Source of the DNA: Longimicrobiales bacterium
GTDB taxonomy: Bacteria > Gemmatimonadota > Gemmatimonadetes > Longimicrobiales > Gaopeijiaceae
Direction of reading: 5' to 3'
NCBI GenBank assembly: GCA_951828585.1
Contig: OX639991.1
Span: 1,706,576 to 1,770,575, forward strand
DNA: 64,000 nt
Below, piece by piece: positions 52,570-60,834 of this stretch (positions are counted from its first letter, which is position 1; every line of letters begins with the position of its first letter). The notes under the pieces are model-generated. The model ran no database searches, was not told where the DNA came from, and worked only from the letters and a program-made list of their open reading frames with translations. Both the position numbers and the translations under genes were made by a program.

Positions 52570-55500
52570 TTCCCCTCCGGCGGCCCCTCGCGCTGCCAGT
52601 AGAACGGCCCGGCGGTCACCTGCTGCGGCCACACCTGGTCGAGCGTGTCCCCGTCGTACAGGCGCCCGTTCATCATGACCTGCACGATCGCGTTGGAGTT
52701 GCGGATGTCGTCCAGCGGGTTCGCGTTGAGGATGACCAGGTCCGCGAGTTTGCCCACCTCGATCGAGCCCAGATCGCGGTCCAGCCCCAGCGAGTGCGCG
52801 CCAATGATCGTCGCCACCTGGAGCGCCTCATGTTCGGTCATGCCCCCCGCCTGCGTGGCCCACAGCTCCCAGTGATAGCCGAGCCCCTGCAACTGGCCGT
52901 GACTCCCGACCCCCGCCCTTCCCCCCGCCCGGATCACATCGCGCACGAACGCCGACACCAGGTCGAAGGTGTGCACTTCGGGATGGAACCACCCGGGCAC
53001 CCGGCGCGTCGCCTTGCCATGGATCTCTTCGACCGGGGTGAAACGGGCCAGCTTCTCGTCCCCCAGAACGTCCTCGGTCGCGTAGAAGTAGTTTTCCGCC
53101 CACGGGCCGCCGTAGGTGACCAGAATCGTCGGCGTATACGCCATCTTCGACTGCGCCACCAGTTCGACCATGTCGGCGTACATGGGGAAGCCGGGCATGT
53201 TGTGCTCGACGCCCGAGTAGCCGTCGATGGCCATGGTCATGTTGACCTTGGTGTCGAGGCCGCCCTCGGTGGTGGGCATGAGCCCCAGCTCGCGCGCGGC
53301 CTCGATGATCCACTGGCGCTGCTCGCGGTTGCCGGCGGCGTACATCTTGATGGTCTTGGTGTCGTAGTAGTCGCTGTAGCGGCGCAGGATGTTCCGGGCG
53401 TGGTCGAGATCCTTCACGTTCTCGGACGAGAAGACGCCGGGGCCGGTCGAGTAGATGCGGGGGGAGACGATCCGGCCGGCGCGGACCAGGTCCTCGTAGC
53501 TGACCACGTCGGTGGTGCCGGTCTGGGGGTCGCGCGTGGTGGTGACGCCGTAGGCCAGGTTGGCGGCGTAGGACCAGGGCTGGCTGCGCAGGATGTTGAT
53601 CTGGGCGCGCAGGTGGGCGTGCGTGTCGATGAAGCCGGGGACGACGGTCTTGCCGGAGAGGTCGACGGTGTCTGCGCCTTCGGGGACGGTGATGGTGCCG
53701 GTGGGGCCGACGGCGGAGATTCGGTTGTTCTCGATGAGGATGTCGCCCTGGTCGAGGACTTCGTCGCCTGCCATGGTGATGACGCGGGCGCCGGTCAGGA
53801 GCGCGGTCCCCTGGGGGATGTCGCGGGGGAAGTCGACCTCGATGCGGACCTCGGTGGGCCGGTAGCGGGCGTCTTCCTCGTCTTCATCCTGTTCCGCCGC
53901 CTCGGCTGCTTCGGCCTCCGCGCCCGCGGGCTCGTCCTCCTCCCCTCCCTCCTCCTCTTCGTCTTCTTCAGCCTCCTCGTCGCGGGCCGCCGCCTCGACC
54001 GAGTCCTCGAGGGCCTGCGCGTCATCCAGGTTGTAGACCAGGTGCGCGTTGCCGATGGTCCAGTGCACGGTGCGGCCGTCGTGTCCCCACGCGGGGAACT
54101 CGCCGCCCACCTCGGTGAGCTGGCGCGCCGGGAAGGACGCGCTCTCGGGGTTGCCGACGTTGATCGTGGGGGGATCGCCGCCCACGACCGGGACGGTGAC
54201 CGTGTAGAGGTGGTTCAGGACGCGGGCCAGCGCCTGGTCGCCTTGTGGGGCCATCATCACGAGCGAGGCGGTGGCGGGCGCGCTCGAACCGGGCGCTCCG
54301 GCACCCACGACGCGCACGTGCCGTTTGATGTCGGTGCCGTCCCAGCGGAACGAGACGAGGCCGTCGCCGAAAGCGTAGGCGTAGATCCGGTCGGGGTCTT
54401 GGGTGAAGTGGTGCGCGGAGTAGCGGGCGGGAGAGATCACGGTGGCGTCGCCGCCGTCGGAGGGGATCCAGACCAGGTCGTCGCCGCCGCCGGGGACGCC
54501 GCGGGTGAGGGCTTCGTCGTAGGCGCGGGCCGGGCCGCGGATCGCGACGATGCGTTCGCGGTCGGGGGACCAGATGGGGTTGTTGTAGAGGGCGGGGGCG
54601 GTGGTGAGGCGCTCGGGGTCGCCGCCGTCCGCGTCAACGCCGTAGATGTGGCCGCCCACATCGTCGCTCCAGGTGGTGTAGGCGATTCGTTCGCCGTCGG
54701 GCGACCATGCGGGCATGTGCTCGTTGACTTCGGCGTCGGTGAGGCGGGTGGGCGTCCCATCGGGCCATTGCATGACGTAGACGCGCGCCATCAGCGAGAA
54801 CGCGATCCGGTCGCCGCTCGGCGAAGGCACCGCGTCGCGGACCTGCTTGGCCACGAATGTCGGCGTGTCCTCGATCGGGTAGTCGAAGTCGACCTCGGGC
54901 CCGATGGCCATCTCAACGTCCACGCGGAACGGAATCGGCGTGGGCTCGGACCCGTCGACCGGGACCCGCCAGATCCCGCCGCCCCAGTACGCGATCACCT
55001 CGCGCGAATCGGGAGTGAATGACATGCCCGGATAGGCGTCGCGGGACGCGCGCGACTCCTGGTCGTCGCGCTGCACGGGGAAGACGAGCCACCGTTCGTC
55101 GCCCGACTCCAGGTCGCGGATGCGGAGCCCCGTTTCGGCCACGTGCCGGGAGCCGTAGACCAGCCAGCGGCCGTCGGGGCTCAGGACGGGACGGAAGGCG
55201 CCGCCGTAGCGGAAGGAGCGGGTCGTGGACTCGCCGGTTTCGCGATCGTAGACGGCGAGCTGGTATTGCCGCATGCCCGAGTTGTACTCCCAGGTGCCGC
55301 TGCGTTGCGCATACCAGATGTAGCGGTCGTCGTCGCCGAAGGCTGCGCCGGTGGTCCTCAGGTTCGCGGGCTCGTCGATCAACGGGATCCCCGAGCCGCC
55401 GTCCACGTGGTACATCCACAGCTTGCCCTGTCCGGGGCCCTGCCGGGTGGCGAGCACGTAGTTCCCGTCCGGGGTCCACACGGGGGACTGATAAGCGCTC

Positions 55501-55967
55501 GACTTGCCCCTGGTGAGCTGCACGGTGTCGCTCATGTCCAGCGAGATGATGTGGATGCCCTCGCCGCCGGTTCGGTCCGAGGTGAAGACGACGCGGGTGC
55601 CGTCCGGACTGAAACGCGGCTGGCCGTCAAAGGCCATGCCCTGGGTGAGGGGGGTCGCGGTGCCGCCGGTGATCGGCATGGTGTAGATGTCGCCGAGGAA
55701 GTCGAAGACAAGAGTCTGGCCGTCGGGGCTGACATCGACCGACATCCACGAGCCTTCGGTGAAGCTGGTGGAGATGGTGCGGCCGGGGGCGAGGGGGAGG
55801 CCTTCCTGGCGGGGGTCGGGGGTGTCGGGGGGTTCTTGGGGGAGGGTGGGGGAGGGGGTGGCGAGGAGAGTGGCCGTGGCGAGGGCTGTCAGCGCCACGC
55901 GAAAGCGAAGGTGGGCCTGGTGGGAAGTTCGCCGGGATGACCCGGTGTCCGGTTCGGTTGCCATCAT
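52566..55967 (-). CDS. Secreted amidohydrolase with N-terminal TolB-like beta-propeller (paralogue 2)
   Basis: 1133 residues from the ATG at 55967. The signal segment lies around ALTALATATLLATPSPTLPQ. PD40 repeats span about 60-600 (WMSVDVSPDGQTLVFDFLGD, PRFSPDGTRVVFTSD). A highly acidic hinge (about 640-690, runs of Glu and Asp) precedes the amidohydrolase domain with VPGFIDTHAHLRAQ, KMYAAGNREQR, GVEHNMPG and GSHGQLQGLGYHWE. It shares its design with 8605-11910. Its 5' end and upstream region are duplicated at 59571 as a decayed copy. It is probably cotranscribed with the NamZ-like gene. Confidence 0.9.
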   Translation of the reverse strand: MMATEPDTGSSRRTSHQAHLRFRVALTALATATLLATPSPTLPQEPPDTPDPRQEGLPLAPGRTISTSFTEGSWMSVDVSPDGQTLVFDFLGDIYTMPITGGTATPLTQGMAFDGQPRFSPDGTRVVFTSDRTGGEGIHIISLDMSDTVQLTRGKSSAYQSPVWTPDGNYVLATRQGPGQGKLWMYHVDGGSGIPLIDEPANLRTTGAAFGDDDRYIWYAQRSGTWEYNSGMRQYQLAVYDRETGESTTRSFRYGGAFRPVLSPDGRWLVYGSRHVAETGLRIRDLESGDERWLVFPVQRDDQESRASRDAYPGMSFTPDSREVIAYWGGGIWRVPVDGSEPTPIPFRVDVEMAIGPEVDFDYPIEDTPTFVAKQVRDAVPSPSGDRIAFSLMARVYVMQWPDGTPTRLTDAEVNEHMPAWSPDGERIAYTTWSDDVGGHIYGVDADGGDPERLTTAPALYNNPIWSPDRERIVAIRGPARAYDEALTRGVPGGGDDLVWIPSDGGDATVISPARYSAHHFTQDPDRIYAYAFGDGLVSFRWDGTDIKRHVRVVGAGAPGSSAPATASLVMMAPQGDQALARVLNHLYTVTVPVVGGDPPTINVGNPESASFPARQLTEVGGEFPAWGHDGRTVHWTIGNAHLVYNLDDAQALEDSVEAAARDEEAEEDEEEEGGEEDEPAGAEAEAAEAAEQDEDEEDARYRPTEVRIEVDFPRDIPQGTALLTGARVITMAGDEVLDQGDILIENNRISAVGPTGTITVPEGADTVDLSGKTVVPGFIDTHAHLRAQINILRSQPWSYAANLAYGVTTTRDPQTGTTDVVSYEDLVRAGRIVSPRIYSTGPGVFSSENVKDLDHARNILRRYSDYYDTKTIKMYAAGNREQRQWIIEAARELGLMPTTEGGLDTKVNMTMAIDGYSGVEHNMPGFPMYADMVELVAQSKMAYTPTILVTYGGPWAENYFYATEDVLGDEKLARFTPVEEIHGKATRRVPGWFHPEVHTFDLVSAFVRDVIRAGGRAGVGSHGQLQGLGYHWELWATQAGGMTEHEALQVATIIGAHSLGLDRDLGSIEVGKLADLVILNANPLDDIRNSNAIVQVMMNGRLYDGDTLDQVWPQQVTAGPFYWQREGPPEGN

Positions 55968-56060
55968 GGTCTTCGGTCCTTCTCGGTGATTGATCGGTGG
56001 GGATGAGAATGGCATGGCATCATAGCCCGGAACCGTCAGCCGGAGAAAGGCGGTGGGGCA

Positions 56061-56243
56061 GTGGATCGAAGTAAGTCATATGTCTTACATACCCTGAAGC
56101 TTCGCAAGCGCGACGCCGTGGTACCCGGCCAGGAATTCGACGTTGAGCGCCTTGGTCCGGGCGTCAACCGCCTGGCCCGCCGAGGAAAGCCGGAGAACAG
56201 CGGCCTGGTGGACTTGCTGCAGTCCTGTCCCGAAAACGACTAG
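56061..56243 (+). pseudogene. Decayed AbrB-type antitoxin (copy A)
   Basis: The frame LRKRDAVVPGQEFDVERLGPGVNRLAR, then KPENSGLVDLLQSCPEND and a stop, matches the intact antitoxin at 59999-60250 from its mid-region onward. The N-terminal strand (STKGQLVLPAE in the intact copy) is lost, and a premature stop removes the last 20 residues. Confidence 0.8.
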
Positions 56244-56249
56244 TTCGTA

Positions 56250-56411
56250 GTGGAGTGGCTGCAAGCTCACGAGCAGGATATCGTAGTGGACCCCGTTCGT
56301 TCTCGGCGAAATACAGCGCTTGACCGTGGCCTGGTCGTGGACACGCGCAACCTGCGGGGACTTCGAATCGGCGGCGTGGATATCGTGGACTCGTCGAGTG
56401 GAGTGGGGGGG
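56250..56411 (+). pseudogene. Decayed VapC toxin with internal deletion (copy A)
   Basis: VEWLQAHEQDIVVDPV matches residues about 23-38 of the intact toxin at 60247-60663, and RGLVVDTRNLRGLRIGGVDIVDSSSGVGG matches its C-terminus. About 70-75 residues between them are deleted, taking most of the PIN active site. Confidence 0.75.
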
Positions 56412-56423
56412 CGAGGATTACGG

Positions 56424-56466
56424 TCAACGCACCGACGGCAGCAATCCCGGGCGCGACTCACCGTTC
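56424..56466 (-). pseudogene. C-terminal remnant of a propeller gene (copy A)
   Basis: The minus strand reads NGESRPGLLPSVR and a stop, corresponding to the end of the propeller gene at 60835-61910 (SGEPCPGMLPSVR). It marks the right limit of repeat copy A. Confidence 0.7.
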
Positions 56467-56858
56467 GGCTGTCATGGTGCTCGCGGGCTGACCCGGATGC
56501 GGGCCCATCGACCTGCCCCGCAGGAAAAGGGTGACACTGTGTCACCCTTATTCGATTGACGCGGCAGCTGTTCGGGCGGGCGTCGAGAAAAGCTCCAAAT
56601 TAGCCGAGCGGAGTTGGGGCAAAGAGTGTGTAAGCGTCGAATGGACGTGACCCGCTCGGTGTCGGTCAGGCAAACTGTTCAGTTCAGAACAAAATCGCTT
56701 CTTCTTCGTTGTGTGTGGCTCTAGTTGCGACGGTCGAACCGCGATGTACAGGCTTGCGAATTCCCATGACAATCGCTACTGTAAGGTTCCCGAGTTACGC
56801 AGCTCTGAACGTTAGAGCTTGTGACATGAGAGAATCTCAAAATGGGAAGGACAGTTCG
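56467..56858 (+). promoter_or_regulatory. Leader region of the fulvocin-like cassette with a candidate promoter
   Basis: No gene is seen here. The DNA is visibly lower in GC than its surroundings. TTGCGA (56753-56758) and TACTGT (56776-56781), 17 bases apart, form a plausible sigma-70-type promoter about 75 bases upstream of the first precursor gene. GGGTGACACTGTGTCACCC (about 56529-56547) is a near-perfect palindrome that could be a terminator or an operator. Confidence 0.35.
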
Positions 56859-57500
56859 ATGACCAAACTGCTCGCTATCGTCATCTTGGCAGGAACGGCG
56901 ACTTGGTCGGCACCCCAACTCCATATCGGTGCCTCCGCAGATGTTCCGCGCGATGTCCCCGCGTGCGAGTTAGCGGATCAATGGGTGGCCGCCAACCCCA
57001 ACAAGCTGCCGACCACGTTGGAGGCGTTCGTTGCACACTCCATCGCGGTTCGGCGGGCCATCTACGACGCACTTGATGCGGAAACCCGCGTCTCACTGTG
57101 GCGGGAGCATCTCGGTATCGTGATTCATGAGGCGACGTCGTTGACACAACGTCAATTCCTGAATGGCGTGACGCGTGACCTGCCCAACCTGCTAGACCCC
57201 GAGATCACGCCTCCCGGGGAACTTGAGGCACTTTGGGAATTCGCTACTGCAATTCTTGGAGTAGATTTCGCTCGTCGTGCGCTTTTGGATTTGGGGCGGA
57301 CCGAGGTCGCGCCGGAGAACGACAGGAGCGCTCCACAGGTATTGTGTTCGTGCTCGGTGGAACGGAAGGACTGCCCGCAAGGTGCCGGTGACGCCAGCTG
57401 TCTCGAGGGTGCCTGCGCCGAAAGGCGTAGAGGGTGTTGGATACTTGATCGGTACAAGTGCGATGGCTTGTGCTGGCTTGATGACCCCCCGGTAACCTAA
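56859..57500 (+). CDS. Fulvocin C-like cysteine-rich precursor (copy 1)
   Basis: 213 residues from the ATG at 56859 (ribosome site GGGAAGGA). A signal peptide (MTKLLAIVILAGTATWSAP) leads to a roughly 130-residue helical region (CELADQWVAANPNKLPTTLEAF, SLWREHLGIVIHEATS). It ends in a 50-residue domain with eight cysteines beginning LCSCSVERKDCPQG and ending YKCDGLCW. The C-x-C-x6-C opening matches, from memory, that of fulvocin C, an eight-cysteine myxobacterial bacteriocin. I infer a secreted bacteriocin-like precursor with a leader or chaperone-like N-terminal domain. No processing or immunity gene is recognised nearby. Confidence 0.7.
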   Translation: MTKLLAIVILAGTATWSAPQLHIGASADVPRDVPACELADQWVAANPNKLPTTLEAFVAHSIAVRRAIYDALDAETRVSLWREHLGIVIHEATSLTQRQFLNGVTRDLPNLLDPEITPPGELEALWEFATAILGVDFARRALLDLGRTEVAPENDRSAPQVLCSCSVERKDCPQGAGDASCLEGACAERRRGCWILDRYKCDGLCWLDDPPVT

Positions 57501-57523
57501 GATGGACTAGCTATGAAAGCGCA

Positions 57524-58558
57524 ATGGAAGGAAGCATCTTTGCTATGAGCGTGATTCTGCACTCTGCCACTGCGATGCAGTTATGTGTCGGTTGCACCTT
57601 GGAGTTTCAACCCCAGGACACCTTGGGTACCGCAGAGGATCCTGTGGGCGTCGGCGTGTTCGCAGATGTCGTGAGGATTGGAGATGAAGGATATCTTGTG
57701 AGTTCAGACGCGGCAGACGGGGTGGTTATCGTCTACGATACAGAGGGGAATTACCAGCGAGAGCTCAACCGCGTGGGTGACGGCCCGGGAGAGTTCAATA
57801 TGTCTCCGAGGTTTGCCAGGAACGGTAGCGGGATTCTTATGCATGAGTGGCGCAGTCCCAGATTGCATCTTTGGTCGGATGACCTCACGTTCGTCAAGGC
57901 ATTCCAGATGCCCATCGGGCAGGGAGGGGCGATCCACTCGGACCCGCTGACCGGGGGCTGGCTGGTCAGCTACCGCTCGGGAGCCGAAGACGCAGGCATC
58001 TTGCTGCTTGACGCGAACGGAGACGTAATTCGTACGATGAGTCCCGATGTCAAGTCCCGCAGCTTGAGCTATTTCACAGCGGGCGTGATCCGCGACGCGA
58101 GGGGCAGAATATGGATCTCATCGATGGCGGGGATGGTGGACGTGTTTGACAAGCATCTTAATCTCATAGGCTCATTGGAGTTGCCATTCCCCTGGATGGA
58201 CAAGTGGAAGCCGGAACTCCGCGCTGGGCTTCCGCCGGTCGTTGTCATGGATATGCGCCTCGCTCCAGATAGTTCAGGTGTGTGGGTCTACGCGTTTGTG
58301 CCTGTCGTTGACCCGGATGAGATTGACTTTATGCCGGATCCGATGCCTCCGCCGGACGAGCTGGCCGATACCTACATCTCTTGGGTTAGCTTGGAGGCGA
58401 ATGGCCTTGTCATCAAAGGTACGGATCGGCTTGACGAGCTGATTCGCCCTATGGACGGGGAATCCGCTTTCGATTTGGTTGAAACGCCCGATGGGAATCG
58501 GCGGGTTCGCGTTGGGCGGTTGCTCTTGCGGAAGACGAGTGGCGGAGAGTTGGAATGA
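57524..58558 (+). CDS. 6-bladed beta-propeller protein between the two fulvocin-like genes
   Basis: 344 residues. The N-terminus MEGSIFAMSVILHSATAMQLCVGC is a weak signal or lipoprotein segment (Cys in CVGC); a start at 57545 is possible. Blades include VVIVYDTEGNYQRELNRVGDGPGEFN with a GDGPGEF turn and ILLLDANGDVIRTMSPDV. It starts 23 bases after the first precursor and is embedded between two paralogous precursors in lower-GC DNA, unlike other propellers in the window. Roles as a receptor, carrier or immunity partner of the precursors are speculative. Confidence 0.8.
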   Translation: MEGSIFAMSVILHSATAMQLCVGCTLEFQPQDTLGTAEDPVGVGVFADVVRIGDEGYLVSSDAADGVVIVYDTEGNYQRELNRVGDGPGEFNMSPRFARNGSGILMHEWRSPRLHLWSDDLTFVKAFQMPIGQGGAIHSDPLTGGWLVSYRSGAEDAGILLLDANGDVIRTMSPDVKSRSLSYFTAGVIRDARGRIWISSMAGMVDVFDKHLNLIGSLELPFPWMDKWKPELRAGLPPVVVMDMRLAPDSSGVWVYAFVPVVDPDEIDFMPDPMPPPDELADTYISWVSLEANGLVIKGTDRLDELIRPMDGESAFDLVETPDGNRRVRVGRLLLRKTSGGELE

Positions 58559-58758
58559 AGAACACACGCACGTATGATTTCACCAATCGCCACTCAGCCC
58601 GCAAGCCAACAGGCCGTCTTAATGACCTTACTGAGAGTCATGTCGGACGGCTCCAATAGCCTCATCGCCTCAGCCGGAAGGGGCGCTCGATTCGCGGGCG
58701 CCTGTTCACGGGTGGGCGAATAGCCAACCTCAGCGCCCGTTCACGGGAGGGACAGCGC

Positions 58759-59385
58759 ATGAACAAGCTACTCAGCATTCTCGTTCTCACAGGCATAGTC
58801 ACGTTGACGGTGCCTCAACCCAACTCTTCGGACGCTCTGGGAGACGTGCCGGAGTGTGTGTTGGCGGAGCAATGGGTCGCAGCCAACCGCGACGCGCTTC
58901 CGACGACACTTGATGCTTTCCTGGAGCACTCCGTCGTCTTTCGGCATGTCATCTTCGACGCGCTTGATGGGGCCGCGCGCGCTTCGCTCTGGCGGGAACA
59001 CCTCGCTGTTGTGGTCGAAGAAGTGACGTCGCCAAGGCAACGAGCGTTCATCGAGATGGTATCGCGCCAACTCGATGGCGACCTTATGGACACGGGTCCC
59101 CAATCTAGAATCGAGGCACTGGAGGAGGAAGCGAGGGCTGTCCTCGGCGACGCATTGACTCGCCGTGCGATTTATGTCCTGGGTCCGGAAGCGGACCCAA
59201 CTATGGTCAACGCAGAGGAACAGCAAGGGCCGCTGTGCTATTGCAGGGTCAAGAAGGGTTTCGGGGACTGCGAAGGTGCCTATCGGTGCTCCAGATCCGC
59301 GGTGTTCCCGTGCGTGAAAGTCAGGGATTGTGGAGCGTTCGGGTGGTGGAGATGTGATGGGTTATGCAGGAACATTGTCAACTGA
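58759..59385 (+). CDS. Fulvocin C-like cysteine-rich precursor (copy 2)
   Basis: 208 residues with a signal peptide (MNKLLSILVLTGIVTLTVPQ). It is clearly paralogous to copy 1: CVLAEQWVAANRDALPTTLDAF and SLWREHLAVVVEEVTS. It has an eight-cysteine C-terminus from LCYCRVKKGFGDCEG to WWRCDGLCR. The CxC opening and the terminal C-D-G-L-C are kept, while spacing in the middle differs from copy 1. The ribosome site GGGAGGGAC resembles that of copy 1. An inverted repeat (59373-59408) overlaps its stop. The upstream 200 bases (58559-58758) hold no gene but contain two GTTCACGGG repeats. Confidence 0.7.
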   Translation: MNKLLSILVLTGIVTLTVPQPNSSDALGDVPECVLAEQWVAANRDALPTTLDAFLEHSVVFRHVIFDALDGAARASLWREHLAVVVEEVTSPRQRAFIEMVSRQLDGDLMDTGPQSRIEALEEEARAVLGDALTRRAIYVLGPEADPTMVNAEEQQGPLCYCRVKKGFGDCEGAYRCSRSAVFPCVKVRDCGAFGWWRCDGLCRNIVN

Positions 59386-59408
59386 ATTGTCCAGGGCCAT
59401 TGACAATG
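59373..59408. terminator. Inverted repeat at the end of fulvocin-like copy 2
   Basis: CATTGTCAA (59373-59381) and TTGACAATG (59400-59408), a 9-bp stem with an 18-base loop spanning the stop codon. No T-run follows, so termination is only a possibility. Confidence 0.4.
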
Positions 59409-59570
59409 CCAGGTTTTTGGCCATCCAGACGTCCGGGTCTGGAAGGTGGGGAAGCTGGCCTGCGGAGGGGAGTGGGCCCAATCGGTCTTGGTCCTGCGCT
59501 TGGTCATCGTGGTCTGGCCACGGCCGGCCAGAGGTACGGTGGCCATTAACACGTCACAGGGTACCGAGCC

Positions 59571-59873
59571 GCCGGTGATCGGCATGGTGTAGAGGTCGCC
59601 GAGGAGTCGAAGACAAGAGTCTGGCCGTCCGGGCTGACGTCGACCGACATCCATGAGCCTTCGGTGAAGCTGGTGGAGATGGTGCGGTCGGGGGCGAGTG
59701 GAAGGGCTTTCCTGGCGGGGATCTGGGGTGGTGTCGGGGGGTTCTTGGGGGAGGAGGGGGAGGGGGTGGCGAGGAGAGCGGCCGTGGCGAAGGGCTGTCA
59801 GCGCCACGCGAAAGCGAAGGTGGGCTTGGTGGGGTCGCCGGGATGACCCGGTGTCCGGTTCGGTTGCCATCAT
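59571..59873 (-). pseudogene. Truncated 5' copy of the amidohydrolase gene (copy B)
   Basis: The sequence follows 55667-55967 closely, from MMATEPDTGSSRR through signal-peptide coding to YTMPITGG, but has several single-base losses that break the frame. It ends abruptly at about 59571. The upstream 100 bases are also shared. Only the first tenth of the gene is present. Confidence 0.85.
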
Positions 59874-59998
59874 GGTTTTCGTCCTTCGCGGTGATCGATC
59901 GGTGGGGATGAGAATGGCATGGCATCATAGGCGGGAACCGTCAGCCGGAGAAAGGCGGTGGCTTTGCCAACATGGGGTAGGTTATCTATCTTACCTTT

Positions 59999-60250
59999 AT
60001 GAAAAGCGTCATCTCCACGAAAGGACAGCTGGTCCTGCCTGCCGAGCTTCGCCGCCGTGACGGCGTTTTGCCCGGCCAGGAATTCGACGTTGAGCGACTT
60101 GGTCCGGGCGTCTATCGCCTGGCCCGCGCGGGCGAGCCGGAGAACAGCGGCCTGGTGGACTGGCTGCTGGCCTGTCCCGAAAAGGACTGGTTCGTGCCGA
60201 TTGCCTCGGAGTCCACCGCATCGTTGAAGCCCCGGATTGGCGGTCAGTGA
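59999..60250 (+). CDS. vapB: AbrB/SpoVT-type antitoxin
   Basis: 83 residues. MKSVISTKGQLVLPAELRRRDGVLPGQEFDVERLGPGVYRLAR is the complete swapped-hairpin DNA-binding domain, and PENSGLVDWLLACPEKDWFVP is the toxin-binding tail. The stop overlaps the toxin GTG start (GTGA, 60247-60250). An AT-rich sequence (TATCTATCTTACCTTT) immediately upstream is a likely promoter. It is the intact counterpart of the remnant at 56061-56243. Confidence 0.88.
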   Translation: MKSVISTKGQLVLPAELRRRDGVLPGQEFDVERLGPGVYRLARAGEPENSGLVDWLLACPEKDWFVPIASESTASLKPRIGGQ

Positions 60251-60663
60251 GATACCTCGTCGACACCAACGTCCTTTCGGAGACAACGAAGGCGTGCCCC
60301 GATCCGGGGGTGATCGAGTGGCTGAGGGATCATGAGGAACACATCTGCGTGAACCCCGTGGTCCTCGGGGAAATCCGGTTCGGGATCCGGCTGCTGGGGC
60401 CGGGACGGAGCCGTGACGCCCTGGACGTCTGGTTCACCGAAGTCGTGCGCCGAATCCGATGCGTGCCGATCGACATGAAGACCGGCCTCCGCTGGGCGGA
60501 ACTGCTGGTGGCTCTCCGCTCGCGCGGAAGGTCCATGCCAGTCAAGGACAGTCTGATCGCGGCGAGCGGGCTGGCCCATGGCCTCGTCGTGGTGACCCGC
60601 AACCGGAGGGACTTTGAAGCGGCGGGGGTGGAGATCGTAGACCCGTTCTCGAGGGGTGGGTAG
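60247..60663 (+). CDS. vapC: VapC-type PIN-domain toxin
   Basis: 138 residues with a GTG start coupled to the antitoxin. MRYLVDTNVLSETTKACPDPGVIEWL, VNPVVLGEIRFGIRLL, MPVKDSLIAASGLAHGLVVVTRNRRDFEAAGVEIVDPF give the PIN-domain acidic residues D6, E and D, D. It resembles FitB-type VapC proteins paired with AbrB-type antitoxins. It is the intact counterpart of the deleted copy at 56250-56411. Confidence 0.9.
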   Translation: MRYLVDTNVLSETTKACPDPGVIEWLRDHEEHICVNPVVLGEIRFGIRLLGPGRSRDALDVWFTEVVRRIRCVPIDMKTGLRWAELLVALRSRGRSMPVKDSLIAASGLAHGLVVVTRNRRDFEAAGVEIVDPFSRGG

Positions 60664-60731
60664 GGGAGCGTCCCCCTGCCTTGCCGCCGCATCTGCCCGA
60701 TCAGTTCGGGACGGGGGGCACTTGAAGAAAC

Positions 60732-60761
60732 GCCCCGCCGGGTCTGGTCGCCCGACGGGGC
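60732..60761. terminator. Bidirectional terminator hairpin
   Basis: GCCCCG-C-CGGG pairs with CCCG-A-CGGGGC around an 8-base loop. It lies between the convergent vapC (stop 60663) and the propeller gene (stop 60835), with an A-run on the left side. Confidence 0.65.
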
Positions 60762-60834
60762 TGTGAAAGTTCATCCACCCGACGCAGACGGCCGCATATC
60801 GGGCGCGGATTGAGGCTCGCCGGGCCAGGGTCGC

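Larger units (their letters stand above)
55667..56466. repeat. Direct repeat copy A flanking the fulvocin-like cassette
   Basis: This segment is colinear and highly similar to 59571-60880. It covers the amidohydrolase 5' end with its upstream region, a vapBC pair (decayed here), and the last codons of a propeller gene (remnant here). Both copies have the same orientation. Confidence 0.8.

Noticed and set aside
55667-55685. A match to the IS21 end core GGTGATCGGCATG inside the amidohydrolase gene (also at 59576)
   Set aside because: The bases encode the conserved TMPITGG segment in both copies of the gene, and no second unit or IS end is present; coincidence.
56859-59385. Fulvocin-like cassette considered as a lanthipeptide or other modified-peptide cluster
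   Set aside because: No modification, protease-transporter or radical-SAM gene is present; the cysteine pattern fits disulfide-linked peptides better.
59280-59873. A 197-codon minus-strand frame read as one protein
   Set aside because: It is a chance fusion of the decayed amidohydrolase 5' end with antisense sequence of fulvocin-like copy 2.
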